Shown piece after piece: positions 48,749 through 59,362 of a DNA stretch of 64,000 nt (positions are counted from its first letter, which is position 1; each line of letters starts with the position of its first letter). Origin of the DNA: Salinispora pacifica CNR114. GTDB lineage: Bacteria; Actinomycetota; Actinomycetes; Mycobacteriales; Micromonosporaceae. The notes under the pieces are model-generated. The model worked only from the letters and a program-made list of their open reading frames with translations. It was not told where the DNA came from and ran no database searches. The translations under genes and the position numbers were made by a program. The stretch lies in assembly GCF_000514775.1 (NCBI RefSeq), contig NZ_AZWO01000001.1:310001-374000 (forward strand), given 5' to 3'.

Positions 48749-48847
48749 CGTGCCTCGTCAGGTCGGTCGGTCGGGGATCTGGCGGGCCGGGGTCACATGC
48801 TGGGTCGCCGCCGCGGGCTCTGAGTCTACCCCCGATAGCATGGTTCG

Positions 48848-50512
48848 GTGACTCCCGCAGAACTCGCCGAGGTCGTCCTCACCGCAGCCCACGCCGTCTT
48901 CACCGAGCGGGGCCTGGACCGCTCCACGCTTCCGGAGCAGACCGTGGTGGAGCGACCCCGCAACGTCGAGCACGGGGATTACGCCTCGACGCTGGCCCTG
49001 CAGCTCAGCAAGAAGGTGGGGGTCCCGCCGCGGGAGCTCGCCGCCGCGCTGGCCGAGCAGCTCGGCCGGGCCGTGGGGGTCAAGTCGGTGGAGGTCGCCG
49101 GCCCGGGCTTTCTGAACATCCGCCTCAACGCGGCCGCCGCGGGCCAGCTGGCCCAGGTGATCGTGGAGACCGGCGCGGAGTACGGCCGCAGCGGCCGGCT
49201 CGCCGGTCAGTCGATCAACCTCGAGTTCGTGTCGGCGAATCCGACCGGTCCGGTGCACATCGGCGGCGTCCGGTGGGCGGCGGTCGGTGACGCGTTGAGC
49301 CGGTTGCTGCGCGCCACCGGGGCTGCCGTCGCCACCGAGTACTACTTCAACGACGCCGGTTCGCAGATCGACCGGTTCGCGCGCTCCCTGCTGGCCGCCG
49401 CGAAGGGGGAGCCGGCGCCGGAGGACGGGTACGCCGGCGCGTACCTCGCGGAGATCGCGCAGCAGGTCCAGTCCCGGCGGCCGGACGTGCTGGCGCTTGA
49501 AGACGCCGCAGCCCAGGAGGTGTTCCGGGTCGAGGGCGTCGAGTTGATGTTCGCTGAGATCAAGTCGTCGCTGCGTGACTTCGGCGTGGAGTTCGACACC
49601 TACTTCAACGAGAAGGACCTGCACGACCGGGGCGAATTGGAGCTCGCCCTGGAGCGGCTCCGGCAGCAGGGCCACATCTTCGAAGCCGACGGCGCCACCT
49701 GGCTGCGCACCACCGACTTCGGCGACGACAAGGACCGGGTGCTGCGCAAGTCCGACGGCGAGTGGACGTACTTCGCCGCGGACTGCGCCTACTACCTGGA
49801 CAAGCGGGAGCGCGGCTTCGAGCGGGTCGTGCTGATGCTCGGCGCGGACCACCACGGCTACCTGGGGCGGATGAAGGCGATGGTCGCCTGCTTCGGCGAC
49901 GACCCGAGCCGCAACCTGGAGATCCTTATCGGGCAGCTGGTCAACCTGGTCCGGGACGGGGCCCCGGTGCGGATGAGTAAGCGGGCCGGCACCGTGGTGA
50001 GCCTGGAGGACCTGGTCGACGCGGTCGGTGTGGACGCCGCCCGGTACGCGTTGGCGCGCTACTCCACCGACTCCCCGATCGACATCGACATCGAGCTGTG
50101 GACCCGGGCCAGCCGCGACAACCCGGTCTACTACGTGCAGTACGTGGCGGCGCGTACGGCGAATGTGGGTCGTAATGCCGCGGAGGTCGGGCTGGCCCGG
50201 GGCGGCGCGGCGGACTTCCACCCCGAGCTGCTCGACCATGACAAGGAAAACGAGCTGTTGAAGGCGCTGGCCGAGTTCCCCGCCGTGGTGGCCACCGCCG
50301 CCGAGCTACGGGAGCCGCACCGGATCGCCCGGTACCTGGAGGACCTGGCCGGGGCGTACCACCGCTTCTATGACAACTGCCGGGTGCTGCCCCGGGGCGA
50401 CGAGGAGATCACCGACCTGCACCGCGCCCGGCTCTGGCTCAACGACGCCACCCGCGTGGTCATCGCCAACGGCCTGCGGCTGCTCGGCGTCACGGCCCCA
50501 GAGCGGATGTGA
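48848..50512 (+). CDS. argS: Arginyl-tRNA synthetase
   Basis: 554 residues from GTG, divergent from DUF3105. Class I signatures: HIGH-like [10 protein letters not shown] (about 131-140, in the actinobacterial form HIGG) and KMSK-like RMSKRAGT (about 375-382); the C-terminal anticodon-binding DALR-type helical domain ends [11 protein letters not shown]. It charges tRNA-Arg. It is the first gene of a rightward group with lysA, hom and thrC. Confidence 0.97.
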   Translation: MTPAELAEVVLTAAHAVFTERGLDRSTLPEQTVVERPRNVEHGDYASTLALQLSKKVGVPPRELAAALAEQLGRAVGVKSVEVAGPGFLNIRLNAAAAGQLAQVIVETGAEYGRSGRLAGQSINLEFVSANPTGPVHIGGVRWAAVGDALSRLLRATGAAVATEYYFNDAGSQIDRFARSLLAAAKGEPAPEDGYAGAYLAEIAQQVQSRRPDVLALEDAAAQEVFRVEGVELMFAEIKSSLRDFGVEFDTYFNEKDLHDRGELELALERLRQQGHIFEADGATWLRTTDFGDDKDRVLRKSDGEWTYFAADCAYYLDKRERGFERVVLMLGADHHGYLGRMKAMVACFGDDPSRNLEILIGQLVNLVRDGAPVRMSKRAGTVVSLEDLVDAVGVDAARYALARYSTDSPIDIDIELWTRASRDNPVYYVQYVAARTANVGRNAAEVGLARGGAADFHPELLDHDKENELLKALAEFPAVVATAAELREPHRIARYLEDLAGAYHRFYDNCRVLPRGDEEITDLHRARLWLNDATRVVIANGLRLLGVTAPERM

Positions 50513-50514
50513 CA

Positions 50515-50626
50515 TGCGAGCGCGAGGAGTGAGCTTGCGAGCCCCGCAGTCGGGAAGCGGAGACAGATAGTGCGAGCGCGAGGAGTGAGCTTGCGAGCCC
50601 CGCAGTCGGGAAGCGGAGACGGATAG
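50515..50626. repeat. Two tandem 56-bp repeats between argS and lysA
   Basis: 50515-50570 and 50571-50626 are identical except for one base. The unit (beginning TGCGAGCGCGAGGAGTGAG) is the dispersed repeat familiar from Micromonosporaceae genomes. It fills the whole gap and ends exactly at the lysA start codon. Confidence 0.9.
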
Positions 50627-52039
50627 ATGCGTGCACACGAGGCCGGTGCCCTGCACGGGGAGATCGGCAGTCAGGGTACGGCGTGGCTGCGTGCCCCACG
50701 GGACGTGAACGCCCTGCTGCCCGGGCTGTGGCCGCGCACCGTCAGCCGGGCGGCGGACGGCGCGCTCGCCGTCGCGGGCCGCTCGGTGCGGGAACTCGCG
50801 GCCGAGTTCGGCACCGCGGTGTACCTCTTGGACGAGGAGGACCTGCGGAGCCGCTGTCGGGATTTCCGTGCCGCTTTCCCGACCGAGGATGTCTACTACG
50901 CCGGTAAGGCGTTCCTTTGCCGGGCGGTCGCCCGAATGGTCGCCGAGGAGGGCCTGCACCTGGACGTGTGCAGCGGCGGCGAGTTGGCTACCGCGCTGGC
51001 GGCCGGGATGCCGGCGGAGCGGATCGGCTTCCACGGCAACAACAAGTCGACCGCCGAGCTGAGCCGGGCGTTGGAGGTCGGGGTGGGGCGGATCATCGTC
51101 GACTCCGCCCACGAGATCGACCGGCTCACCGCCCTGGCCCGCGCGCGGGGCGTCCGCCCGCGGGTGCTGGTCCGGGTCACCGTCGGCGTGGAGGCGCATA
51201 CCCACGAGTTCATCGCCACCGCGCACGAGGACCAGAAGTTCGGCTTCTCGCTGGCGGACGGCGCGGCGATCGCCGCCGCGCTGCGCATCCTCGACGAGAA
51301 TGTGCTGGAATTGCGCGGTCTGCACTCGCACATCGGGTCGCAGATCTTCGATGCGAGCGGGTTCGAGGTCTCCGCCCGCCGGGTGCTGGCGCTCCAGGCG
51401 CAGATTCGCGACGCGCGGGGGGTGCAGCTACCGGAGCTGGACCTGGGTGGCGGTTTCGGGATCGCGTACACCTCGCAGGACGACCCGGCCACGCCGGCCG
51501 ACCTGGCGAAGCGGCTACGCAAAATCGTTGACGGGGAGTGTGCCGCCGAGCGGCTGGCGGTGCCGCACCTGTCGATCGAGCCGGGCCGGGCGATCGTCGG
51601 CCCGGCCATGTTCACGCTCTACGAGGTGGGCACGGTCAAGTCGGTGCCGGTCGGAACCGGTGGCGACGCGACGGATGGGCGTCGTTGTTATGTGAGTGTT
51701 GACGGCGGCATGAGCGACAACATCCGAACCGCGCTCTACGACGCGTCATACTCGGCGACCCTGGCGTCCCGAGCGAGCGTTGCCGAGCCGGTGCTTGCCC
51801 GCGTTGTGGGAAAGCACTGTGAGTCCGGGGACATCGTGGTGAAGGATGAATTCCTGCCCGCCGACGTGCAGCCTGGAGATCTTGTCGCCGTGCCCGGCAC
51901 GGGTGCGTACTGCCGAAGCATGGCCAGTAACTACAACCACGTGCCGCGCCCCCCGGTGGTCGCGGTGCGCGACGGCCGGGCTCGCCTGATCGTCCGCCGG
52001 GAGACCGAAGAGGACCTGCTCGCTTTGGATGTGGGATGA
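50627..52039 (+). CDS. lysA: Diaminopimelate decarboxylase
   Basis: 470 residues. The PLP Lys94 lies in VYYAGKAFL (89-97); the glycine-rich and cofactor motifs GFHGNNKS, LHSHIGSQIFD and GGGFGIAY and the C-terminal VGKHCESGDI/VPGTGAYCRSM region are all present. It converts meso-diaminopimelate to lysine. The start directly follows the tandem repeat; the stop overlaps hom (ATGA). Confidence 0.96.
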   Translation: MRAHEAGALHGEIGSQGTAWLRAPRDVNALLPGLWPRTVSRAADGALAVAGRSVRELAAEFGTAVYLLDEEDLRSRCRDFRAAFPTEDVYYAGKAFLCRAVARMVAEEGLHLDVCSGGELATALAAGMPAERIGFHGNNKSTAELSRALEVGVGRIIVDSAHEIDRLTALARARGVRPRVLVRVTVGVEAHTHEFIATAHEDQKFGFSLADGAAIAAALRILDENVLELRGLHSHIGSQIFDASGFEVSARRVLALQAQIRDARGVQLPELDLGGGFGIAYTSQDDPATPADLAKRLRKIVDGECAAERLAVPHLSIEPGRAIVGPAMFTLYEVGTVKSVPVGTGGDATDGRRCYVSVDGGMSDNIRTALYDASYSATLASRASVAEPVLARVVGKHCESGDIVVKDEFLPADVQPGDLVAVPGTGAYCRSMASNYNHVPRPPVVAVRDGRARLIVRRETEEDLLALDVG

Positions 52040-53361
52040 CATCACCTGTGCGCGTGGCGCTGCTCGGCTGTGGCACGGTCGGCAGCGAGGTGGTTCGGCT
52101 GCTGCACTCGCAGTCCGCCGATCTCGCCGCCCGGATCGGTGCCCCGCTGGAGATCGCCGGCATCGCCGTCCGGCGGATCGGCCGGGACCGGGGGGAGCTG
52201 CCGGTCGATCCGGCCGTCTTCACCGCTGACCCGTTCGACCTGGTCAAGCGGGACGACATCGACGTGGTGGTCGAGTGCGTCGGCGGCATCGAACCGGCGC
52301 GGAGTTGGCTGGTGGAGGCGCTGCGGGCGGGTAAGAGCGTGGTAACCGCGAACAAGGCGCTGCTCGCCGAGGACGGCGGGACGCTGCACGACGCGGCGGC
52401 GCGGGGTGGGGGCGACCTCTACTACGAGGCGGCCGTGGCCGGCGCGATTCCCCTGCTGCGCCCGCTGCGGGAGTCGTTGCACGGGGACCGGGTCACCCAG
52501 GTGACCGGCATCGTCAACGGCACCACCAACTTCATCCTCTCCGCCATGGACACCACCGGCGCCGGCTTCGCCGAGGCGTTGGCCGAGGCGACTGATCTGG
52601 GGTACGCCGAGGCTGACCCGACGGCCGACGTGGAGGGTTTCGACGCTGCGGCCAAGGCGGCGATCCTCGCCTCACTGGCGTTCCACACCCGGGTTGGTGC
52701 GGCGGATGTGCACCGGGAGGGCATCACCGAGGTCACCGCCGCCGATGTCGCCAGTGCGAAGGCGATGGGCTGCACCATCAAGCTGCTCTGCATCGCGGCC
52801 CGGGGCACCGCCGCGGATGGCCGGGAGACCGTCAGCGTACGGGTGCATCCGGCGATGATTCCGCTCACCCATCCCCTCGCCGGCGTGGGTGACGCCTTCA
52901 ACGCGGTGTTCGTGGAGGCCGAGGCGGCGGGGCAGCTGATGTTCTATGGGCCGGGTGCGGGTGGGGCGCCGACCGCCAGCGCGGTGCTCGGTGACGTGGT
53001 GGCGGTCTCCCGTAACCGGCTCGCCGGGGTCCGGGCGGCCAGTGAGTCGGCCTACGCCGACCTGCCGGTGCGGCCGATGGGGGAGGCGCTCACCCGCTAC
53101 CACATCAGCCTCGACGTGACCGACCGCCCCGGGGTGTTGGCGGCGGTGGCGGGCGTGTTCGCGGAGCACGGTGTGTCGATCGCAACGGTTCGGCAGGGCG
53201 CTGCGGGTAGCGGCGTGGCCGGCCGGGACGAGGACGCCGACCTGGTCATCGTCACCCATGTCGCGCCGGACGCCGCACTCGCCGCGACGGTCCAGGCGTT
53301 GCGTGGGCTGGACGCGGTCCGGTCGGTGGCCAGCGTGCTGCGGGTCGAGGGGAGCGCATAG
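52036..53361 (+). CDS. hom: Homoserine dehydrogenase
   Basis: 441 residues. NAD(P)-binding GCGTVGSEV (11-19), the catalytic-domain signature with [12 protein letters not shown] and [13 protein letters not shown], and a C-terminal ACT domain (about 355-440, [25 protein letters not shown]) for threonine feedback. It reduces aspartate semialdehyde to homoserine. It overlaps lysA and precedes thrC by 40 nt. Confidence 0.96.
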   Translation: MTSPVRVALLGCGTVGSEVVRLLHSQSADLAARIGAPLEIAGIAVRRIGRDRGELPVDPAVFTADPFDLVKRDDIDVVVECVGGIEPARSWLVEALRAGKSVVTANKALLAEDGGTLHDAAARGGGDLYYEAAVAGAIPLLRPLRESLHGDRVTQVTGIVNGTTNFILSAMDTTGAGFAEALAEATDLGYAEADPTADVEGFDAAAKAAILASLAFHTRVGAADVHREGITEVTAADVASAKAMGCTIKLLCIAARGTAADGRETVSVRVHPAMIPLTHPLAGVGDAFNAVFVEAEAAGQLMFYGPGAGGAPTASAVLGDVVAVSRNRLAGVRAASESAYADLPVRPMGEALTRYHISLDVTDRPGVLAAVAGVFAEHGVSIATVRQGAAGSGVAGRDEDADLVIVTHVAPDAALAATVQALRGLDAVRSVASVLRVEGSA

Positions 53362-53401
53362 CTCAGTCCCGGTGGAGGCCGGGAGAGGCGGAGGAGACAA
53401 C

Positions 53402-54451
53402 ATGTGGCGGGGTCTTATCGACGCGTACCGAGAGCGGCTGCCGGTCACGGCAACCACCCCGGTCGTCACCCTGCACGAGGGGAACACCCCACTGCTGCCG
53501 GCGCCGGTGCTGTCGGCGCGGACCGGGTGCGAGGTCTATCTGAAGGTCGAGGGCGCCAACCCGACGGGCTCCTTCAAGGACCGGGGAATGACCGTCGCGG
53601 TCTCCAAGGCGGTCGAGGCCGACAACAAGGTGATCATCTGTGCCTCGACCGGTAACACCAGTGCCTCGGCCGCGGCCTACGCGGCGCGAGCTGGCCTGAC
53701 CTGCGCGGTGCTGGTGCCACAGGGAAAGATCGCGCTGGGCAAGCTCGCCCAGGCGTTGGTGCACGGTGCCCGACTGCTCCAGGTCAGTGGCAACTTCGAC
53801 GACTGCCTGTCGTTGGCCGCCAAGCTCGCTCAGGACTATCCGGTCGCGCTGGTGAACTCGGTGAACATCGACCGGCTACACGGCCAGAAGACCGCCGCGT
53901 TCGAGATCGTCGAGGCGCTCGGCGCGGCACCGGACATTCACTGCATGCCGGTCGGCAACGCGGGGAACATCTCCGCCTACTGGCTCGGCTACTCGGAGGA
54001 AGAGGCCGCCGGAAATATCACCCGGACCCCGAAGCTGTACGGTTTCCAGGCCGCTGGTGCGGCGCCGATCGTCACCGGCCAGGCGGTGCGCGAACCGGCC
54101 ACGATCGCCACCGCGATCCGGATCGGCAATCCGGCGAGCTGGTCGAAAGCACTGGATGCCCGGGATGCCTCGGGCGGTCTGATCGCCGCGGTCACCGACC
54201 GGGAGATCCTGACCGCGTACCGGCTGCTCGCTCGCGATGTCGGGGTCTTCGTCGAGCTGGGCAGCGCCGCGAGTGTCGCCGGACTGCTCCAGCAGGCCGC
54301 CGCGGGTACGGTGCCGCCGGGTTCCACGGTTGTCTGCACGGTCACCGGTCATGGCCTGAAAGACCCGGAGTGGGCGATCTCGACCGCCCCCGCGCCGGTG
54401 ACCATCGCCAATGACCCGCTGGCCGCGGCCCGTTCGCTCGATCTGGCCTGA
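53402..54451 (+). CDS. thrC: Threonine synthase
   Basis: 349 residues from ATG at 53402 with GGAGGAG-like upstream sequence. PLP Lys59 in GSFKDRGM (57-64), [18 protein letters not shown] and [13 protein letters not shown] are the family motifs. It converts O-phosphohomoserine to threonine; the kinase gene thrB is 4.9 kb downstream, separated by two transporter genes. Confidence 0.96.
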   Translation: MWRGLIDAYRERLPVTATTPVVTLHEGNTPLLPAPVLSARTGCEVYLKVEGANPTGSFKDRGMTVAVSKAVEADNKVIICASTGNTSASAAAYAARAGLTCAVLVPQGKIALGKLAQALVHGARLLQVSGNFDDCLSLAAKLAQDYPVALVNSVNIDRLHGQKTAAFEIVEALGAAPDIHCMPVGNAGNISAYWLGYSEEEAAGNITRTPKLYGFQAAGAAPIVTGQAVREPATIATAIRIGNPASWSKALDARDASGGLIAAVTDREILTAYRLLARDVGVFVELGSAASVAGLLQQAAAGTVPPGSTVVCTVTGHGLKDPEWAISTAPAPVTIANDPLAAARSLDLA

Positions 54452-54613
54452 GGGCCGGGACGGGATTCGTTCGCGGCGCCGACGACGGCTCGCGGGCGTT
54501 GACGGGTGAACTCGCGGGCGGCAGCCATTGAACCCCGCCGCACCGGTGCCGAACCAGTACGGGACACTCGACTCACCCGCACCCAATTCCCGCATCAGGA
54601 GTGAGCCCAGCCG

Positions 54614-57600
54614 ATGTCGCTGCTCGCCAGATTCAGTCTCGCCAATCGAGGGCTGATTGCCCTTGTCGCGGTGGTCACCACGGTGTTCGGAGCGTTCGCC
54701 GTGCCGTCGCTGAAGCAGCAACTCCTACCGTCGCTGGAGTTCCCGGCCGCCTTCATCGTGGCGGCCCATCCAGGCGCCGGTCCGGAGGCTGTCGAGTCGC
54801 AGGTAACCGTGCCGATCGAGAACAGTCTGCAGGGCGTCACCGGGCTGGAGAAGATCACCTCGACCTCGCGCGAGGGGTCGGCGACCATCCAGGTTGAGTA
54901 CGAGTTCGGTACCGATGTGGACGATGCGGTCAACCAGTTGCAGAGCGCGGTCAACCGGGTCGCCGGGCTACCGGACGGGGTTGACCCGCAGGTCATCGCC
55001 GGCGGCACGGATGACCTGCCGGCGGTGGTGCTCGCTGCCTCCGGCGGGGCCGACCAGCGGGCGCTCGGCGAACGGCTGCGCGGTACGGTCCTGCCGGAAC
55101 TGGCTGCGATCGAGGGTGTCCGTGCGGTCGACCTGACGGGCACCCGCGACGAGGTGGTGGTGATTACCTCGAATGTGGCGAAGCTCACGAAGGCCGGGAT
55201 TCGGCCCGACGCCTTCGCCAGGGCACTGCAGGCCAACGGCGTCGCTGTCCCGGCCGGCGCGGTTGTCGACGGCCAACGGACGCTCCCGGTGCAGGTCGGC
55301 ACCCCGCTGGGCACCCTGGACGAGCTGCGCGACGTCATCCTCACCGTGGCGCCGGCCGACCCGGTTCGCCTCGGCGACGTGGCGACGGTCGAGGAGCGGC
55401 TCACGCCGGTCACCGCGATCACGCGTACCAACGGCCAGGACAGTCTGGGTATCGCCGTGACCGCGACGCCGGACGGGAACGCGGTGGAGATCTCCCAGGA
55501 GATCCGGGACCGACTCGCGGAGCTGCGTACCGCCTCCGGCGCCGAGCTGACCGTCGTCTTCGACCAGGCCCCATTCGTCGAAAAGTCGATCAAGGGTCTC
55601 GCCACCAAGGGGCTGATCGGCCTCGTGATGGCCGCCCTGGTGATCCTGGTCTTCCTGCTCTCGGTGCGCTCCACCGTCGTTACCGCGGTCTCCATCCCGT
55701 TGTCGGTGCTGGTCGCACTGATTGCGCTCTGGATCGGCGACTACTCGCTCAACCTGCTCACCCTCGGCGCGCTGACCATCGCCGTCGGCCGCGTCGTCGA
55801 CGACTCGATCGTGGTGCTGGAGAACATCAAACGGCATCTTGAGTACGGCGAGTCCAAGCAGGAGGCCATCCGTACCGCGGTCCGTGAGGTGGCCGGTGCG
55901 GTGACCGCCTCCACCCTCACCACGGTCGCCGTCTTCGCCCCGATCGCGCTGGTCGGTGGATTCATTGGGCAGCTCTTCACGCCGTTCGCGATCACCGTCA
56001 CGGTGGCGCTGCTCGCGTCACTGCTGGTGTCACTGACCCTCATTCCGGTGCTGGCGTACTGGTTCCTCCAGCCGGCCGCTCAGACGGCGGGCGAGGCGGC
56101 GGTGCGCCGGGCCGCGGAGGAGAAGGAGTTGCGTAGCCCGCTGCAGCGCGCGTACCTGCCGGTCATCGGCTTCGCCACCCGGGAACGGTCGACCCGGTGG
56201 ATCACCCTCGGCCTCGGCGTTCTGGTCCTCTTCGGCACGTTCGGCCTCTCCCGCCAGCTGGAGACGAACTTCCTCGACGACTCCGGCCAGGACACGATGA
56301 CCATCACCCAGGAACTGCCGGCGGGCACCGGGCTGGCGGGAACGGACGCGGCGGCCCGACAGGTGGAGGAGGTGCTGGCCGAGACCGAGGGCATCGAGAC
56401 CTACCAGGTCACGGCCGGCGCGGGGGGTAACCCGTGGGCTGGTGCCGGTGGCAACAATGTGGCGTCCTGGTCGCTGACCCTCACCGATACCGACGCCGAG
56501 CAGATGCGTGCTGTCCTGCGCGAGAGGTTCGACGGGTTCGGTGCCGAGGCGGGTGAGTTCCGGTTCGGGGCCGGGCAGGGTGGAGCCGCCGCGAATCAGC
56601 TCGAGGTGGTCGTGCAGGCTACCGATCCGGCGATCCGGAGCCAGGCCATCGACGAGGCGTTGGCGGCGATGACGGGGCTGCCCGGCGTCGAGGATGTGAC
56701 CACCAGCGTGGCGACCCAGGTCGGGCAGATCGAGGTCAAGGTTGATCGGGCGAAGGCCGCGGCGGCCGGGCTCACCGAGGCGGGTGTCGGGCAGCTCGTC
56801 GCGCAGGCATTCCGGGGCGCCCCGCTGGGGCAGCTGACGATCGAGGGCCAGCAGCGGAACGTGGTCCTGCAAACCGCCCCACCGCCGGTGTCGCCCGAGC
56901 AGTTGCGGGCGTTGCCGGTCGGCGCGGTCCCGCTGGGCGCCATCGCTGAGGTCGGTGAGGTTCTCGGCCCCCAGCAGATCACCCGGATCGACGGTGAGCG
57001 CAGCGTCTCGGTGACCGGCACGGCCACCGGCTCCGACCTCGGCGCGACCAGCCAGGAGTTGCAGGAGCGGCTGGATGCGATCGACGTCCCCGGGGCCACC
57101 TTCGTCATCGGCGGCGTCAGCGCGGACCAGGAGGAGGCCTTCGCGGATCTGGGGCTGGCGGTGCTCGCCGCGATCGCGATCGTATTCCTGATCATGGTTG
57201 TGACGTTCCGTAGCCTGACTCAGGCGCTGATCCTGCTGGTCTCCGTGCCGTTCGCGGCGACCGGCGCGATCGGGCTGCTGCTGGCTACCGGCACCCCGCT
57301 GGGGGTGCCGGCGTTGATCGGTGTTCTCATGCTGGTCGGCATCGTGGTGACCAACGCGATCGTCCTGCTCGATCTGGTCAACCAGTACCGGGCGCAGGGC
57401 CTGGGGATCCGGGAGGCGGTTGTCGAGGGCGGTCGGCGGCGGCTGCGCCCGATTCTGATGACCGCGGTCGCGACCATCTTCGCGCTGCTGCCGATGGCCC
57501 TCGGCCTGACCGGCGAGGGCGGCTTCATCTCGGAGCCCCTGGCGATCGTGGTGATCGGCGGTCTGCTCAGCTCGACCTTGCTCACCCTGGTGCTGGTTCC

Positions 57601-57922
57601 GACCCTGTACGTCATGGTGGAGAACGCCAAGGAGTCGATCCGGGACTGGCGGGCGGGTCTGCGGGGGCCGCGGGCCGGGGCGGACGCATCGGGCGGCACG
57701 CCCGCCGCAGCTGAGCCGGCGGCCACCGGGCCCGGTGCGGCCTCCCCAGCGGTCAGCGGTCCCGGCGTAGCGGAGTCGGCGGGTCCGGGTGGTGACGCCG
57801 ACACCGCCGGAGAGGTGTCCGACCAACCGACGCCCTCACCAGCGCTGGTTGAGGGAACTGACCAGTTTGAGGTGCTGCGACTGCCCAGAAGCCGTACCTC
57901 GCCGCTTCCGCCGGCGGAGTAG
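54614..57922 (+). CDS. RND (AcrB/HAE1-like) efflux transporter
   Basis: 1102 residues: TM1 (LANRGLIALVAVVTTVFGAF), a first large periplasm-type loop, six helices with the proton-relay motif VGRVVDDSIVVLENI (about 391-405), a second loop and a second set of helices ending at LVPTLYVMVENAK. The C-terminal 85 residues are Pro/Ala-rich and disordered. A single-gene RND pump in a Gram-positive resembles SwrC-type exporters; the substrate is unknown. Confidence 0.92.
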   Translation: MSLLARFSLANRGLIALVAVVTTVFGAFAVPSLKQQLLPSLEFPAAFIVAAHPGAGPEAVESQVTVPIENSLQGVTGLEKITSTSREGSATIQVEYEFGTDVDDAVNQLQSAVNRVAGLPDGVDPQVIAGGTDDLPAVVLAASGGADQRALGERLRGTVLPELAAIEGVRAVDLTGTRDEVVVITSNVAKLTKAGIRPDAFARALQANGVAVPAGAVVDGQRTLPVQVGTPLGTLDELRDVILTVAPADPVRLGDVATVEERLTPVTAITRTNGQDSLGIAVTATPDGNAVEISQEIRDRLAELRTASGAELTVVFDQAPFVEKSIKGLATKGLIGLVMAALVILVFLLSVRSTVVTAVSIPLSVLVALIALWIGDYSLNLLTLGALTIAVGRVVDDSIVVLENIKRHLEYGESKQEAIRTAVREVAGAVTASTLTTVAVFAPIALVGGFIGQLFTPFAITVTVALLASLLVSLTLIPVLAYWFLQPAAQTAGEAAVRRAAEEKELRSPLQRAYLPVIGFATRERSTRWITLGLGVLVLFGTFGLSRQLETNFLDDSGQDTMTITQELPAGTGLAGTDAAARQVEEVLAETEGIETYQVTAGAGGNPWAGAGGNNVASWSLTLTDTDAEQMRAVLRERFDGFGAEAGEFRFGAGQGGAAANQLEVVVQATDPAIRSQAIDEALAAMTGLPGVEDVTTSVATQVGQIEVKVDRAKAAAAGLTEAGVGQLVAQAFRGAPLGQLTIEGQQRNVVLQTAPPPVSPEQLRALPVGAVPLGAIAEVGEVLGPQQITRIDGERSVSVTGTATGSDLGATSQELQERLDAIDVPGATFVIGGVSADQEEAFADLGLAVLAAIAIVFLIMVVTFRSLTQALILLVSVPFAATGAIGLLLATGTPLGVPALIGVLMLVGIVVTNAIVLLDLVNQYRAQGLGIREAVVEGGRRRLRPILMTAVATIFALLPMALGLTGEGGFISEPLAIVVIGGLLSSTLLTLVLVPTLYVMVENAKESIRDWRAGLRGPRAGADASGGTPAAAEPAATGPGAASPAVSGPGVAESAGPGGDADTAGEVSDQPTPSPALVEGTDQFEVLRLPRSRTSPLPPAE

Positions 57923-57934
57923 TTCCCCCGGCTC

Positions 57935-57969
57935 GCGGACGCCCTCGACGGCTGGCCGAGGGCGTCCGC
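57935..57969 (+). terminator. Terminator after the RND gene
   Basis: Perfect 13-bp stem (57935-57947 with 57957-57969) and 9-nt loop. Confidence 0.85.
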
Positions 57970-58035
57970 GCCGTTTCCGGACCCTGCGGTCCGCACGATG
58001 ACCAAGCGCGGCACCGCGGTGGATAGGGTTCGGTG

Positions 58036-59277
58036 ATGCCGTCCGTCCTCTCGGTTCTGCGTCGTAACCGGAACTTCCGCAAACTGCTCTTGGCCGAGCT
58101 GATGGTCTTCGGTGTGGACTGGTTCGTCATGGTTCCGTTGCTGGTGCTCCTGCCGGCGTTGACCGGCAGCGGCGTGTGGGGTGCGCTGCTGCTGGCCATG
58201 GACACCGGCGTCGTGGCGCTGCTGCTGCCGTACACCGGGGCGGTGGCGGACCGGTTCGACCGCCGTCGGATCATGATCGGAGCCAACCTCGCCGCGCTGC
58301 TCGGCGTCCTGCTGCTCCTCGGGGTACGCGATGCCGGCACCGCCTGGCTGGCGTTGGTGGGGATCGGGGTGGTGGCGGTAGCCAAGGCGTTCTACTCGCC
58401 GGCCGCGCAGGCCGCCCTGCCGAACGTGTTGGACCGGGACGAGTTGGCTGCGGGTAACGCGGTTGCGGGTTCGGCGTGGGGCACGATGACGATTGTCGGG
58501 GCGTCGCTGGGTGGTGTGCTGAGCAGCGCCACCGGACCGTACGTCGCCTTCTGGGCGGCTGCCGGCGGTCTGGTCCTGGCGGCGATCCTGGCCGTGCTGA
58601 TCCGCCGGCCGTTGCAGGCGCCCCGAGAGCAGGATCGGCCGGCACAGCAGACCTGGGCGGCTGTCCGGGAGGCGCTTGGTTACATCGGCCACCGGCCCCG
58701 GGTGCTGGCGTTGGTCACGGTGAAGTCGGCAGTCGGTCTTGGTAATGGTGTATTGACGGTTTTCCCCTTGCTGGCAGCGACCTATGCGGCTGGCCCGATC
58801 GGTGTCGGTCTGCTCTTCGCGGTCCGTGGGGCGGGAGCTCTGGTCGGTCCGATCCTGATGCGACGGGTCCTGGCAAACCGGGCCTGGCTGCTGCCGGGCC
58901 TGGCGCTGTCCATGTCGCTGTACGGGCTGGCCTATCTGGGCACCTCGGCGGTGAACTGGTTCCCGCTGGTGCTCGTGTTGGTCTTTGTGGCGCACTTCGC
59001 TGGGGGCAGTAACTGGGTCATGTCCAACTACGCCCTCCAGGGTGAGGTCCCGGACCGGTTACGCGGGCGGGTTTTCGCCACCGACATGATGCTGGCGACT
59101 CTCGCCATCTCGGTGAGCCAGCTGGTGGTGGCGTCGGTGATTGACGTGGTGGACGAACGGGTGGTGCTGGCCGGTGGCGGTCTGGTCACCCTGGTCTATG
59201 CGATCGGCTGGCGGGTGGCGACCCGCCAGCTCTCGCTGACCGAGCCGGTTGCCGAGCCGGAGTCGGCTCCGCGCTGA
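58036..59277 (+). CDS. MFS transporter
   Basis: 413 residues from ATG at 58036 (GTG one codon earlier possible). Twelve hydrophobic segments with the MFS signature between helices 2 and 3 (GAVADRFDRRRIM). This is the drug-efflux-like MFS_3 subgroup. Preceded by the RND terminator, so probably transcribed separately. Confidence 0.85.
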   Translation: MPSVLSVLRRNRNFRKLLLAELMVFGVDWFVMVPLLVLLPALTGSGVWGALLLAMDTGVVALLLPYTGAVADRFDRRRIMIGANLAALLGVLLLLGVRDAGTAWLALVGIGVVAVAKAFYSPAAQAALPNVLDRDELAAGNAVAGSAWGTMTIVGASLGGVLSSATGPYVAFWAAAGGLVLAAILAVLIRRPLQAPREQDRPAQQTWAAVREALGYIGHRPRVLALVTVKSAVGLGNGVLTVFPLLAATYAAGPIGVGLLFAVRGAGALVGPILMRRVLANRAWLLPGLALSMSLYGLAYLGTSAVNWFPLVLVLVFVAHFAGGSNWVMSNYALQGEVPDRLRGRVFATDMMLATLAISVSQLVVASVIDVVDERVVLAGGGLVTLVYAIGWRVATRQLSLTEPVAEPESAPR

Positions 59278-59362
59278 CCGGCCACGGCCCCCCATTATCG
59301 CCCCGACAGGCGGGCCGGGGGCGGTGGTTCGGAACATCGGTGTGCGGTCCTAGCATGAGTGC

